Shown here piece by piece: positions 9,140 through 18,265 of a DNA stretch of 64,000 nt. The stretch comes from Ferrimonas senticii DSM 18821. GTDB lineage: Bacteria > Pseudomonadota > Gammaproteobacteria > Enterobacterales > Shewanellaceae. Within the stretch, counting starts at the first letter, position 1. The number at the start of each line of letters is the position of its first letter. A program made the position numbers and the translations under genes. Location: contig NZ_AUGM01000004.1 in NCBI RefSeq assembly GCF_000422665.1, positions 186,001 to 250,000 on the forward strand. The letters are read 5' to 3'. The notes beneath the pieces were generated by a model. The model was given only the letters and a program-made list of their open reading frames with translations. It did no database searches and had not been told where the DNA came from.

Positions 9140-9724
9140 TTAGTGGCCGTGACCGCCGCAGCAGTCATCGCCTTTAGCGCAGTTGCCAGAACCGCCACAG
9201 CACTCATGGTCTTCGTCGTGATCGTGGGAACCACAACCGCCGCCGCCACAGCAGCCGCCAGCTTGGTGCAGGTGACCGTGAGCGATCTCCTCTTCAGTTG
9301 CCGCGCGCAGTTCGGTGATCTCGACTTCAAACATCAGATCTTCACCGGCCATTGGGTGGTTGCCATCCATTACTACGCTGTCGTCTTTTACTTCAACCAC
9401 AACGACTGGACGCGGGCCTTGCTCGGTGTCGGCCATAAAGCGCATACCAGGAACGATGTCGTCGATACCTTCGAACGCTTCCATTGGCACTTCTTGGATC
9501 AGACCTGGTTCGATTTCGCCGTAAGCGTCAGCCGCAGCGACCTTCGCGGTCAGCTTGTCGCCAACTTGCTTGCCAGTCAGCTGTGCTTCCAGACCAGGGA
9601 TGATGTTTTGAGCACCGTGCAGGTACTCCATTGGGGCGCCGCCAAATGACTCTTCAATCATTTCACCTGCGCTGTTGTGCAGGCGGTAGTGCATAGTAAC
9701 AACGATGTTGTTGTCGATGATCAT
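9140..9724 (-). CDS. slyD: FKBP-type peptidyl-prolyl isomerase and metallochaperone SlyD
   Basis: SlyD combines a prolyl isomerase domain with an insert-in-flap chaperone domain and a metal-binding tail. Visible are the FKBP start VVTMHYRLHNSAGEMIEES, the motif YLHGAQNIIPGLE, the IF-domain DAYGEIEPGLIQEVP and the flap-return GNHPMAGEDLMFEVEI. After about residue 150 the tail is very rich in His and Cys (CCGGGGCGSHDHDEDHECC), typical for nickel delivery to hydrogenase. At 194 residues it matches E. coli SlyD (196). Confidence 0.94.
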   Translation of the reverse strand: MIIDNNIVVTMHYRLHNSAGEMIEESFGGAPMEYLHGAQNIIPGLEAQLTGKQVGDKLTAKVAAADAYGEIEPGLIQEVPMEAFEGIDDIVPGMRFMADTEQGPRPVVVVEVKDDSVVMDGNHPMAGEDLMFEVEITELRAATEEEIAHGHLHQAGGCCGGGGCGSHDHDEDHECCGGSGNCAKGDDCCGGHGH

Positions 9725-9889
9725 TTGACCACTCCAGAATAGAAAACGAATTGTCGTAAGCGCTGCATCTTACGGATAGAGCAGAGCGCTGACTATGATC
9801 AGCCTAACATTTTTGTTGGTTGGTATTGATTATTGTTCGCAATTAGTGGGTTAAAGTGGGCGAAATTGCCTTTCGTAGTTAGACGTTGG

Positions 9890-9993
<104 letters not shown>

Positions 9994-10018
9994 TGAGTCG
10001 CGAGCTCTGGCTGCGGGA

Positions 10019-11728
10019 TTAGGCCGGTGGTCGTAGGCGGCGTGCTGGTTTGTAGGGGTAGATGTCGGGGATGATGGCGTCGCGGATGTTTTGCTGCACC
10101 TGCTGCCAATACTCGGCGGTCAGCAGATCTTGATGATGCGGGGTAAAGGCTTGGCGAATGCTTGGGCGAGCCAGTAGGAAGTGGCCAAACTCCTCGGGAA
10201 AGACATCATTGGGGGCGATCGAGAACCACGGCTCGGCGGCAAACTCTTGCTCAGGATATTGCGATTGGGGAATGCGGCGGAAGTTGCAGTCGGTCATGTA
10301 CTCAATTTCATCGTAATCGTAGAACACCACCCGGTTGTGGCGGGTTAGGCCAAAATTCTTAAACAGCATGTCGCCGGGGAAGATATTGACCGAGGCCAGC
10401 TGCTTGATCGCCAAGCCATATTCAAAAATGGCGTCATCGATCTGTGCTTGCGAAGCACCATCTAAGAAGATATTCAGCGGCGTCATGCGCCGCTCGACGT
10501 ATAGGTGTTTCACCAACACCTGATCGTCACTGAGTTCGATCTCACTGGGAGCGACTTTGAGCAGTTCCTCCAGCAACGCTTGGCTAAAACGATCGCGCGG
10601 AAACACGAAGTCGCTGTATTCCTGAGTGTCCGCCATCCGGCCAACGCGGTCGTGGCGTTTAACCAAGTCGTACTTGGCTTTGACTTCGGCTTTGGTGACG
10701 GTTTTCGGTGGCGCAAACTGATCTTTGATGATCTTAAACACCATCGGCAGCGACGGCAGGGTAAATACCGCCATCACCATCCCCTTGATGCCGGGGGCGA
10801 TCGTAAACTGGTCGTGGCTGTGATCCAGATGATGCAGGAAGCTGCGGTAAAACTCAGTTTTGCCGTGCTTTTGCAGCCCCAGAGCGGTGTACAGTTCGGC
10901 CCAGCTTTTGTGTGGCATCAACTGCTTTAGGTAGCTAACCAGCATCCCCGGGTGGTCGGTGTTAACCATGAAATAAGCGCGAGTGAAGCTGAAGACCACC
11001 GACAGATCGTCACTGCCATGCAACAGCGCATCGATATACAGGCCGTTGTCGCTGTGACGGATTGGCAGCAGCAACGAGGTAAAGCCGCGCGGGCCAATCA
11101 GCCGGCCAACCAGATAAGCGCCCTTGTTGCGATAGAACACGCTGTTGAGCAGCTCAATGCGGTTGTAGTGGTTGGCGGCCATTATCGGCTCCAGCCGTTG
11201 CCACACCAGGGTCAGATCCTCATCGATATTGGCAAACGGTTGGATAAAGCGTTCCGGGCGGATCAGCGCGGTGAGCGCGCCGATGGGATCGTCGCCAACA
11301 AAGCGGTATTTGCTCAGTTTTTCCGGTTGAAATGGCTGACGCTTGCGGACACTGGTATGCAAAAACAGATGTTGCTGATCAAGGCCGCGATGGCGAAACA
11401 ACGCCGAGAACACTGAGTTAAAAAAGGTTTCGGCGACTTCCGCCTGCGGGTGGCCGATCAGCAACTTGGAATAAGCGCGTTTGGTCTGTTGCCACAACTC
11501 ATTGGAGATCACTGGCTGATCCAGCTGTTCTAAGATCTTTTGGGTTTGCAGCCCAACCCGCTGGCTGTACAGCGCAATGCGCTCGCGCTGGGCGGCATCG
11601 GCGGCCTGCCAGTTTTGCTGGATAAAGTGGTCTTTAGCGCGGCGTGAGATCCGCATAAACAGCCGGAAGTGTTTATCGAATCCGGCCAAAATCTGATAGG
11701 CGAGCTTACTCGGGGCGGCAGCGTTCAT
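10019..11728 (-). CDS. aceK: isocitrate dehydrogenase kinase/phosphatase
   Basis: AceK phosphorylates and dephosphorylates isocitrate dehydrogenase, switching carbon between the TCA cycle and the glyoxylate shunt. The ~569-residue protein is full length. Family landmarks are RRAKDHFIQQNW, the nucleotide-binding APGIKGMVMAVFTLPSLP, KRHDRVGRMADTQEY, MLFKNFGLTRHNRVVFYDYD and FRRIPQSQYPEQE. The start is ATG 11728, preceded by AAGGAG; the GTG at 11734 lies within that SD. It is not next to aceBA here and is divergent from lasT. Confidence 0.94.
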   Translation of the reverse strand: MNAAAPSKLAYQILAGFDKHFRLFMRISRRAKDHFIQQNWQAADAAQRERIALYSQRVGLQTQKILEQLDQPVISNELWQQTKRAYSKLLIGHPQAEVAETFFNSVFSALFRHRGLDQQHLFLHTSVRKRQPFQPEKLSKYRFVGDDPIGALTALIRPERFIQPFANIDEDLTLVWQRLEPIMAANHYNRIELLNSVFYRNKGAYLVGRLIGPRGFTSLLLPIRHSDNGLYIDALLHGSDDLSVVFSFTRAYFMVNTDHPGMLVSYLKQLMPHKSWAELYTALGLQKHGKTEFYRSFLHHLDHSHDQFTIAPGIKGMVMAVFTLPSLPMVFKIIKDQFAPPKTVTKAEVKAKYDLVKRHDRVGRMADTQEYSDFVFPRDRFSQALLEELLKVAPSEIELSDDQVLVKHLYVERRMTPLNIFLDGASQAQIDDAIFEYGLAIKQLASVNIFPGDMLFKNFGLTRHNRVVFYDYDEIEYMTDCNFRRIPQSQYPEQEFAAEPWFSIAPNDVFPEEFGHFLLARPSIRQAFTPHHQDLLTAEYWQQVQQNIRDAIIPDIYPYKPARRLRPPA

Positions 11729-11814
11729 CATCACTCCTTGATGGTTAAGCCACTGGCCATAATCCTGACCTAGCTGGCTTGCTTTGGCAACGGAACTCGA
11801 TACCCTTAGCGGCT

Positions 11815-12495
11815 ATGACAGAACTGTATTTTATTTTGGTCTCCCCGCAGCGCGGAGAAAACGTCGGCGCGGCAGCGCGGGCGATGAACACCATGGGCTT
11901 TGATAAGCTGCGGATCGTGAATTCCGAGGCGCACCTAAGCGATGAAGCGAACTGGACCGCCCACGGCAGCCAGCATATTTTGCAACAGGCCGAAGCCTTT
12001 AGCGATTTGGCCTCGGCGCTGGCGGACATCGACGTGAGCTTTGCCACCACCGCCCGCAAGCGCGGTGATAAACGCCGTTTGCACAGCCCCAAAGGCGCCG
12101 CAGAGCAGCTGCAACAACTGGGCGGCAGCGTCCGCAAAGCGGCGATCGTGTTTGGCTGCGAAGCCTCGGGCCTATCCAATGACGATCTGGCGCAGGTGGA
12201 TTTGTTAACCACCATTCCACTGGCTAACCCGTATCCGTCGCTCAACCTTGGCCAAGCGATCATGCTGTATGCCTATGAGTTCTCGCAGTTACCCGAAGCG
12301 ACTGAGCTAAGCGCCAACGAGGCCCAGTTTGCCGCGCTAAAACAGCGCAGCGTGAAACTGCTGGATCGCTTAAGTGTTGCCGATGAAGAACCACTGCGGC
12401 GCTGGGTTGCCGATAGCGTTGGCACCATCAGCCAACGGGACGTGGCCATGCTGCATTTGTTATTAGGTGATATTGAAAAACACCTAAAGGACTGA
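11815..12495 (+). CDS. lasT: TrmH/SpoU-family RNA methyltransferase (LasT/YjtD-like)
   Basis: A 226-residue SPOUT methyltransferase. The N-terminal motif ILVSPQRGENVGAAARAMNTMGF and the knot motifs AIVFGCEASGLSNDDL and ANPYPSLNLGQAIMLYAYE are diagnostic. E. coli yjtD (lasT) is 228 residues and also lies directly upstream of thrL, so synteny supports the name; the RNA target is unproven. The ATG at 11815 gives the family N-terminus; the longer reading from 11779 looks non-coding. Confidence 0.88.
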   Translation: MTELYFILVSPQRGENVGAAARAMNTMGFDKLRIVNSEAHLSDEANWTAHGSQHILQQAEAFSDLASALADIDVSFATTARKRGDKRRLHSPKGAAEQLQQLGGSVRKAAIVFGCEASGLSNDDLAQVDLLTTIPLANPYPSLNLGQAIMLYAYEFSQLPEATELSANEAQFAALKQRSVKLLDRLSVADEEPLRRWVADSVGTISQRDVAMLHLLLGDIEKHLKD

Positions 12496-12574
12496 GGCGA
12501 CAAAATAGGCCGTTGACTTCCCCCTGCGGATGAACGAACGTTAATACACACTTTTTGAGGACGACCTGCTGCTC

Positions 12575-12670
12575 ATGCACTCTGCACAACTGGCACTGAT
12601 CACTGTTTCTGGTATTAGCACTGGCACTGGCACCACTACCGGCATTATCCGGTCAGAGGCGGGCTTGTAG
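12575..12670 (+). CDS. thrL: thr operon leader peptide
   Basis: A 31-residue ORF starts at ATG 12575 and ends at TAG 12670. Its central run of Thr and Ile codons (reads ISTGTGTTTGII) is the sensor of charged tRNA-Thr and tRNA-Ile in attenuation of threonine synthesis. It sits between lasT and thrA, as in E. coli. The SD is weak (GAGGA about 15 nt upstream). Its end overlaps the antiterminator arm. Confidence 0.87.
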   Translation: MHSAQLALITVSGISTGTGTTTGIIRSEAGL

Positions 12671-12732
12671 TACCTCAAAAAAACACAGAATAAAAAATAC
12701 CCAAGCCCGCTTAACCAAAGCGGGCTTTTTTG
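12659..12732 (+). promoter_or_regulatory. thr operon attenuator (terminator and competing antiterminator)
   Basis: Terminator: AAGCCCGC (12703-12710) pairs with GCGGGCTT (12720-12727) and is followed by T-rich sequence. Antiterminator: GCGGGCTTG at 12659-12667, inside the end of thrL, is perfectly complementary to CAAGCCCGC at 12702-12710. Ribosome stalling on the Thr/Ile codons would leave 12659-12667 free to form the antiterminator; rapid reading covers it and lets the terminator form. This is the classical logic; pairing was judged by eye. Confidence 0.85.
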
Positions 12733-12768
12733 TTTTTTGGCTTCGGCAAACGGCGGCGTACACCAACA

Positions 12769-12930
12769 ATACCAATTCGTTTAAGTACATGACCTGTCTA
12801 GTGCGCAGGAGAAATCGTTTCAATCAAGGCGCTCAACGCCGCTGCTAGTGGCTCTACCAGCAAGTTGAGTAACGCCGAGTGAGACGATTTAAACCAGCAA
12901 TAGCGATCAGATATTTAGGCGAATTGGTAT
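12769..12930 (-). mobile_element. 162-bp MITE-like repeat, copy 2 (inverted relative to copy 1)
   Basis: Same length and ATACCAAT / ATTGGTAT ends as the element at 2557-2718, and it reads as its reverse complement with scattered differences. It sits between the thr attenuator and thrA, so every thrABC transcript passes through it; its foldable sequence could affect mRNA stability. Confidence 0.8.
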
Positions 12931-13030
12931 TTCCAGAAGGGCAGCGTAAGGCGATTAGAACCAGCGTCTTAACCAAGCCTCGGTGGCGACCACAGTTGGC
13001 CTATGAATCAACTTAGGAGTTAAGCAAACC

Positions 13031-15487
13031 ATGAAAGTGATGAAATTTGGCGGCTCGTCGCTGGCGGACGCCAGCAAGCTGCAACGAGTGATGCAGCTAG
13101 TGAGTGACGAAGCGGCGCAGTTTCCAGTGATGTTGGTGGTGTCCGCTCCCGGCGGCGTTACCGATATGCTGGAACAAGCCACCTTTGAGGCGGTGGCTGG
13201 CCAATACCCAAATCCATCCTTTGAGCAACTGTCGGCGCGACTGGCTGGCTTGGTGGCGGATGTTGCCGCCCTTAAGCCAGACGCGGCGGTGGCGTTGCAT
13301 CAGCAGTGGCAACAGGAGCTCAACCGGTTGGCGCAGCGTCTACAAGGCTTGGCTCTGTTGCAGCGCTGCCCCGATGAGGTTGCGGCAGAACTGTTGGTGA
13401 CCGGCGAACGCTTGTCGGTAGCCCTGCTGACTGCCCTGTTCAGCGACGCGCCGTGGCCAGTGGCCAGTCTCGATCCACGCCAGTATCTGCTGGCGGAGGG
13501 CGAGCCGCTGTCGGCGGAAGTGAACATCGAACTGTCACGCAATAACTTGGCCTCGGTCGCGTGGGGCGACAACCGAGTGTGGCTGGTGCCGGGCTTTACC
13601 GCTGCCAACAGCAATGGCGACACCGTCACCTTGGGTCGCAACGGTTCTGACTATTCCGCGGCGGCGCTGGCGGCCTGTGTCCATGCTGACAGCTGCGAGA
13701 TCTGGACCGACGTTGATGGCGTCTACAACCTCGATCCACGGTTGATTGATGATGCCCAGTTGGTGCCAAGCCTGAGCTACGAAGAGGCGATGGAGCTGTC
13801 CTACTTTGGCGCGTCAGTGCTGCATCCGCGCACCATTGCCCCGATTGCCCAGCATCAGATCCCTTGTCGTATTCGTAACACCTTGAATCCGGCCGCTGAA
13901 GGCACCTTGATCCACGCCCGTACCGAACCATCGAAGTCGTTGGTAAAAGCCATCAGTCAGTTGAAAAATCAGTGGATGATCAGCGTTTCCGGCCCGGGCA
14001 TGAAAGGCATGGTTGGTATGGCCAGCCGAGTGTTTGCGGCGATGGCACGCACTGGTGTGTCGGTCACCTTGATCACCCAAAGCTCGTCGGAATACTCGAT
14101 CTCCTTCTGTGTGAGCGCCGAAGATGGCGTCAAAGCGCTTAAGGCGTTGAACCAAGACTTCGAGCTGGAGCTAAAGCAGCAACTGCTGGAGCCGGTCGAC
14201 GTACAACGAGATCTGGCCATTGTCACCTTGGTTGGCGATGGCATGAAGACCCGCAAAGGGGTGGCGGCGCAGTTCTTTAAAGCGCTGTCGCAAGCTGGCG
14301 CTTCGGCACTGGCGATTGCCCAGGGCAGCAGCGAGCGGGCGATCTCGGCGGTGGTGAATCAAGACAAAGCGATTGATGCACTGCGGCTGTGTCACCAAAA
14401 CCTGTTCGTTGGTCGCCAAGCGATCGACGTGGTGGTGATTGGTGCCGGTAACGTTGGGATTGAGCTGATCGCTCAGATGGCGGAGCAGCAGCAACATCTG
14501 CAGCAGCACAACATCAGTTTGCGCCTGTGTGGGGTGACCAACTCGCGCAACATGGTGCTGCGCGCCGGTGGCATCGACCTTGCCGATTGGCAGCAGGCGT
14601 TGGCAGAGGGCGAGCCGCTGGATATGCCGCGACTGCTGAGCTTTGCCCGCGACGCTCATCTGGTGAATCCGGTGTTTGTTGATTGCACCGCTTCCGGCGA
14701 GATCGCCAGCCACTACTTGGCGGCGCTGGAATCCGGCTGGCACATCGCCACTCCTAACAAAAAAGCCAATACCGACTCGATGGCGCTGTATCGCCAGCTA
14801 CGCCAAGTGGCGCGCCAGCAAAAGCGCCAGTTCCTCTATGAAGCCAACGTTGGTGCCGGTCTGCCGGTGATCGACAACCTACAAGGGCTGCTGCGAGCCG
14901 GGGATCAGCTGCATCAGTTCTCCGGCATCATGTCCGGCTCGCTGTCCTACATCTTTGGGTTGCTGGAAGAGGGCATGAGCCTATCTGAAGCCACTGCGGC
15001 GGCGCGGGACAAAGGCTTTACCGAGCCGGATCCGCGCGATGATCTGTCCGGTATGGATGTTGCTCGTAAGGTGCTGATCTTGGCGCGCGAGGCGGGTATG
15101 GAGCTGGAACTGGAGGATCTGACCATCGACAGCGTGCTGCCGGCGGAATTTGATGCCAGCGGTGACGTCGACACCTTTATGGCCAATCTGCCACAGGCCG
15201 ATGCCTTGGTGGCGGCGCGGATTGAGGCAGCCCGTGCCGAGGGCAAAGTGCTGCGTTACGTTGGTGCCATTGACGTTGATGGTAACTGCAAAGTGGAAGT
15301 GCAGGCGGTGGGGCCAGAGCACCCACTGTACCCAATCAAAGGCGGCGAAAACGCCTTGGCCTTCTACAGCCGCTACTACAGCCCGCTGCCGTTTGTACTG
15401 CGTGGCTACGGTGCCGGTGCGGCAGTGACCGCCGCTGGGGTGTTTGCCGATGTGCTGCGCACCCAAGCGTGGCAGCAGGAGGGTTAA
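13031..15487 (+). CDS. thrA: bifunctional aspartokinase I / homoserine dehydrogenase I
   Basis: ThrA catalyses the first and third steps of threonine synthesis from aspartate. The 818-residue protein begins with aspartokinase motif [13 protein letters not shown] and carries [19 protein letters not shown], the kinase signature region. Regulatory ACT domains follow at about 300-460, and a homoserine dehydrogenase from about 465 has the NAD motif [23 protein letters not shown] and [22 protein letters not shown] precedes the ATG by about 11 nt. thrB follows after 3 bp. Confidence 0.96.
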   Translation: MKVMKFGGSSLADASKLQRVMQLVSDEAAQFPVMLVVSAPGGVTDMLEQATFEAVAGQYPNPSFEQLSARLAGLVADVAALKPDAAVALHQQWQQELNRLAQRLQGLALLQRCPDEVAAELLVTGERLSVALLTALFSDAPWPVASLDPRQYLLAEGEPLSAEVNIELSRNNLASVAWGDNRVWLVPGFTAANSNGDTVTLGRNGSDYSAAALAACVHADSCEIWTDVDGVYNLDPRLIDDAQLVPSLSYEEAMELSYFGASVLHPRTIAPIAQHQIPCRIRNTLNPAAEGTLIHARTEPSKSLVKAISQLKNQWMISVSGPGMKGMVGMASRVFAAMARTGVSVTLITQSSSEYSISFCVSAEDGVKALKALNQDFELELKQQLLEPVDVQRDLAIVTLVGDGMKTRKGVAAQFFKALSQAGASALAIAQGSSERAISAVVNQDKAIDALRLCHQNLFVGRQAIDVVVIGAGNVGIELIAQMAEQQQHLQQHNISLRLCGVTNSRNMVLRAGGIDLADWQQALAEGEPLDMPRLLSFARDAHLVNPVFVDCTASGEIASHYLAALESGWHIATPNKKANTDSMALYRQLRQVARQQKRQFLYEANVGAGLPVIDNLQGLLRAGDQLHQFSGIMSGSLSYIFGLLEEGMSLSEATAAARDKGFTEPDPRDDLSGMDVARKVLILAREAGMELELEDLTIDSVLPAEFDASGDVDTFMANLPQADALVAARIEAARAEGKVLRYVGAIDVDGNCKVEVQAVGPEHPLYPIKGGENALAFYSRYYSPLPFVLRGYGAGAAVTAAGVFADVLRTQAWQQEG

Positions 15488-15490
15488 TCG

Positions 15491-16540
15491 ATGCGTGCAG
15501 TTACCGCTTACGCGCCGGCGTCGATGGGCAATCTGTCGGTGGGTTTTGATCTATTGGGGGCGGCGTTGGCACCGGTCAACGACGCTCGGCCATTTGGTGA
15601 CTTGGTGACCGTGGCGCTGTTGGCAGAGGGTTGCGAAGTCGGCGACAGTGGTATCGTCCTGACTTGCAGCGGTCGTTACGCCGAGTTTTTGCCAACCGAG
15701 GGCAACATTGTTGAGCGCTGCGCCGAGGTGTTTATCGAACGCCATGTGCCGGACTTTCTGCAGCGTCATCACGGTCTGGCATTGCATCTGCAGAAGAATC
15801 TGCCGATTGGCTCTGGCCTTGGCAGCAGCGCCAGCTCGGTGGTGGCGGCGCTGGCGGCGCTGAACCGCTTCTTTGGCGAACCGCTGGATCCCGAGGCGCT
15901 ATTGCTGTTGACCGGTGAATTGGAAGGAGCGATCTCCGGCTCGATTCACTACGACAACGTTGCCCCCAGTTTGCTTGGCGGCATGCAGTTGATGCAGGCG
16001 GATCGCGCCCTCACTCTGCCGCAGTTTGAAAACTGGTATTGGTTGGTGGCTTATCCGGGGATCACCCTGTCCACGGCCAAGATGCGGGCGCTGTTGCCGG
16101 CCCAGTACGATCGCGCCACCACCATTGAGTTTGGCCAGAACTTGGCGGGCTTTATCGCCGCCAGTTATCGCGGTGATGAGGACAGCGCCTTGGCGCTGCT
16201 TAAAGATGTGTTGGCAGAGCCGCACCGCGCCGCCCATATCCCTGGGTTTGTCGCCGCTAAAGCCCAACTTAGCGAGCTTGGCTTTGAGGCGGTGGGGATC
16301 TCTGGCTCTGGCCCGACCCTGTTTGCGGTCTGTCGTGATGGCGCCTTGGCCGAGCAGGGGGCGCAATATCTGCAGCAGCACTACCTCACCAATGAATTTG
16401 GCATGGTGCGGGTGTGCCGCATCGCTGCAGATGGGGTGAGCTATTCCGAACCCCAATCACTGCAATCTCAATCCAACCCTCTTCAATCCGATCAGGCAGA
16501 GCCAGCCCAGTCGCAGGAGCAGCAAGATGCAATTAACTAA
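15491..16540 (+). CDS. thrB: homoserine kinase with an extra C-terminal tail
   Basis: ThrB phosphorylates homoserine. GHMP-kinase motifs are clear: YAPASMGNLSVGFDLLG, the ATP loop LPIGSGLGSSASSVVAAL and GISGSGPTLFAV. The protein has 349 residues, against about 310 in E. coli. The last ~35 are low-complexity and rich in Gln and Ser (PQSLQSQSNPLQSDQ) and lie beyond the conserved fold. The gene overlaps thrC by 14 bp, so the tail may partly exist to couple translation. Whether it has a function is unknown. Confidence 0.94.
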   Translation: MRAVTAYAPASMGNLSVGFDLLGAALAPVNDARPFGDLVTVALLAEGCEVGDSGIVLTCSGRYAEFLPTEGNIVERCAEVFIERHVPDFLQRHHGLALHLQKNLPIGSGLGSSASSVVAALAALNRFFGEPLDPEALLLLTGELEGAISGSIHYDNVAPSLLGGMQLMQADRALTLPQFENWYWLVAYPGITLSTAKMRALLPAQYDRATTIEFGQNLAGFIAASYRGDEDSALALLKDVLAEPHRAAHIPGFVAAKAQLSELGFEAVGISGSGPTLFAVCRDGALAEQGAQYLQQHYLTNEFGMVRVCRIAADGVSYSEPQSLQSQSNPLQSDQAEPAQSQEQQDAIN

Positions 16541-17807
16541 CCTTAAGGTGGCCGAGCAGCAGGTCAATTTTCGCCAAGCGGTACTGCAGGGCTTAGGCGA
16601 GCAGCAGGGGCTGTTCTTCCCGGATGCGTTGCCGCAACTGGATTTAGAACCACTGTGGCAGTTGGACTTAGTCGCCCGCAGTCAGAAGATCCTTGGGGCG
16701 CTGCTGGCGGATGAGCTTGGCCAAGAGCTGGTGGATACTCTGGTTGCTAATGCCTTTAACTTTACCGCGCCGCTGCGGCCGGCCAGTGCCAAACAATACT
16801 GTTTAGAGCTATTTCATGGGCCAACCTTAGCCTTTAAGGACTTTGGCGCACGCTTCTTAGCCCAGTGCCTAAGCGCCTTTGCCGGCGAGCAACCGCTGAC
16901 TATCCTAACCGCCACCAGTGGCGATACTGGGGCGGCGGTGGCGGATGCCTTTTATGGCCTCGATAACATCAATGTGGTGGTGCTCTACCCCGATGGCGGC
17001 ATCAGCGAGCTGCAAGAGAAACTGTTCTGCACCTTAGGTGGCAACATCCGTACCATCGCGGTGGCGGGCAGTTTTGACGATTGTCAGCAGTTGGTGAAAC
17101 AGGCCTTCAGCGATCCGGCATTAAAGGCGCAGTTTGGCTTAACCTCGGCCAACTCGATCAACATCGCCCGGCTGTTGGCGCAGATCTGTTACTACTTCGA
17201 AGCGTTGGCGCAGTTGCCAGAGGCGGAGCGCGCCAACGCGGTGTTTGCGGTGCCATCGGGTAACTTCGGTAACTTGACCGCGGGCCTGATCGCCAAAGCG
17301 ATGGGGGCGCCAATCAAACGCTTTGTCGCCGCCACCAACAGTAACGACACCGTACCGCGTTATCTGCAAACTGGTCAGTGGCAACCGCTGGCGGTGTACA
17401 ACACCCTGTCGAATGCGATGGACGTGACCAGCCCCAACAACTGGCCACGGATTGAAGCGCTGTGTCAGCGTCAACAGTGGCCGCTGAACGATCTGGCCGG
17501 CGAGCGCGTCGATGAAGCGCAAACCGCGGCGCAGCTGCAGTGGTTGTTTGAGCAAGACTATTTAAGCGAGCCGCACGCCGCGGTGGCCAGTGCCGCCTTA
17601 AGCCGGCAGTTGCAGCAAGATGAGGTTGGGGTGTTCTTAGGTACCGCCCATCCGGCCAAGTTTGCTGGTGCGGTCGAGTCAATTTTGCAGATCGAATTGC
17701 CGTTGCCACAGGCGCTGGCAGACGCCAATGCCAAGCCACTGCTGAGCGATAACATGGCGGTCGATTTCAGTGCCCTAAAAGCCTACTTGCAGCAACATCT
17801 AAGCTAA
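16527..17807 (+). CDS. thrC: threonine synthase
   Basis: ThrC is a PLP enzyme that converts O-phosphohomoserine to threonine. The 426-residue protein carries the PLP-lysine motif HGPTLAFKDFGARFLAQ, the phosphate-binding TATSGDTGAAVADAF and VPSGNFGNLTAG. The ATG lies inside the thrB 3' end and is preceded by AGGAG. It ends the thrABC operon; a terminator follows 28 bp downstream. Confidence 0.96.
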   Translation: MQLTNLKVAEQQVNFRQAVLQGLGEQQGLFFPDALPQLDLEPLWQLDLVARSQKILGALLADELGQELVDTLVANAFNFTAPLRPASAKQYCLELFHGPTLAFKDFGARFLAQCLSAFAGEQPLTILTATSGDTGAAVADAFYGLDNINVVVLYPDGGISELQEKLFCTLGGNIRTIAVAGSFDDCQQLVKQAFSDPALKAQFGLTSANSINIARLLAQICYYFEALAQLPEAERANAVFAVPSGNFGNLTAGLIAKAMGAPIKRFVAATNSNDTVPRYLQTGQWQPLAVYNTLSNAMDVTSPNNWPRIEALCQRQQWPLNDLAGERVDEAQTAAQLQWLFEQDYLSEPHAAVASAALSRQLQQDEVGVFLGTAHPAKFAGAVESILQIELPLPQALADANAKPLLSDNMAVDFSALKAYLQQHLS

Positions 17808-17834
17808 TCCAGTAAGCGTTATTTAACGTCATTA

Positions 17835-17859
17835 GGGCAGCCAGCAGGCTGCCCTTTTT
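17835..17859 (+). terminator. Rho-independent terminator of the thr operon
   Basis: GGGCAGCC-AGCA-GGCTGCCC followed by five T. Confidence 0.9.
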
Positions 17860-18265
17860 GATCAGCAAAGTACTCAACTATATTGCCAATATTGCAATAT
17901 CGGGATGATGGAATGTTGAGCGGTTTGTTTGCCCAGTGAGCAAACAGTTTGGTGGTTGCCGCTTTTACCCTTCGCTAACCTCAAAAAAACAGCAGGGTTA
18001 CCAATACTAACTAACCTCAACAATGCTGAATTATCTTAATGATTTTATTCAGCTTTAGTGTTTTTAGGTGGCTTGTTGATAGTGAGTGTTTACATTGAAT
18101 CTAGTTTGAATTTATTTCTTTTTAAATCAGTGCGATGACTCACATTTATTGGCTTTATATCCAAAAAGTGTTAGGGCGAGCGTTAAAATGCAGCAAATGG
18201 AGCCCAACGGCCGTTGTCGTTGGTGAATTTCTTGCACATGGCTGTGTCTTTTTTAAACGACGATA
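17860..18265. promoter_or_regulatory. AT-rich promoter region of the pentaheme cytochrome gene
   Basis: Over 400 bp without a gene, markedly AT-rich. A partial CRP-like site lies at 18129-18144 (AGTGC-N6-TCACA, followed by TTT): the right half is perfect and the left is degenerate. The region probably carries the anaerobic control of the downstream cytochrome; no terminator or repeat was seen. Confidence 0.45.

Noticed and set aside
8716-9330. Minus-strand 204-aa frame between the polyhistidine gene and slyD
   Set aside because: Overlaps both genes in another frame and crosses the slyD terminator.
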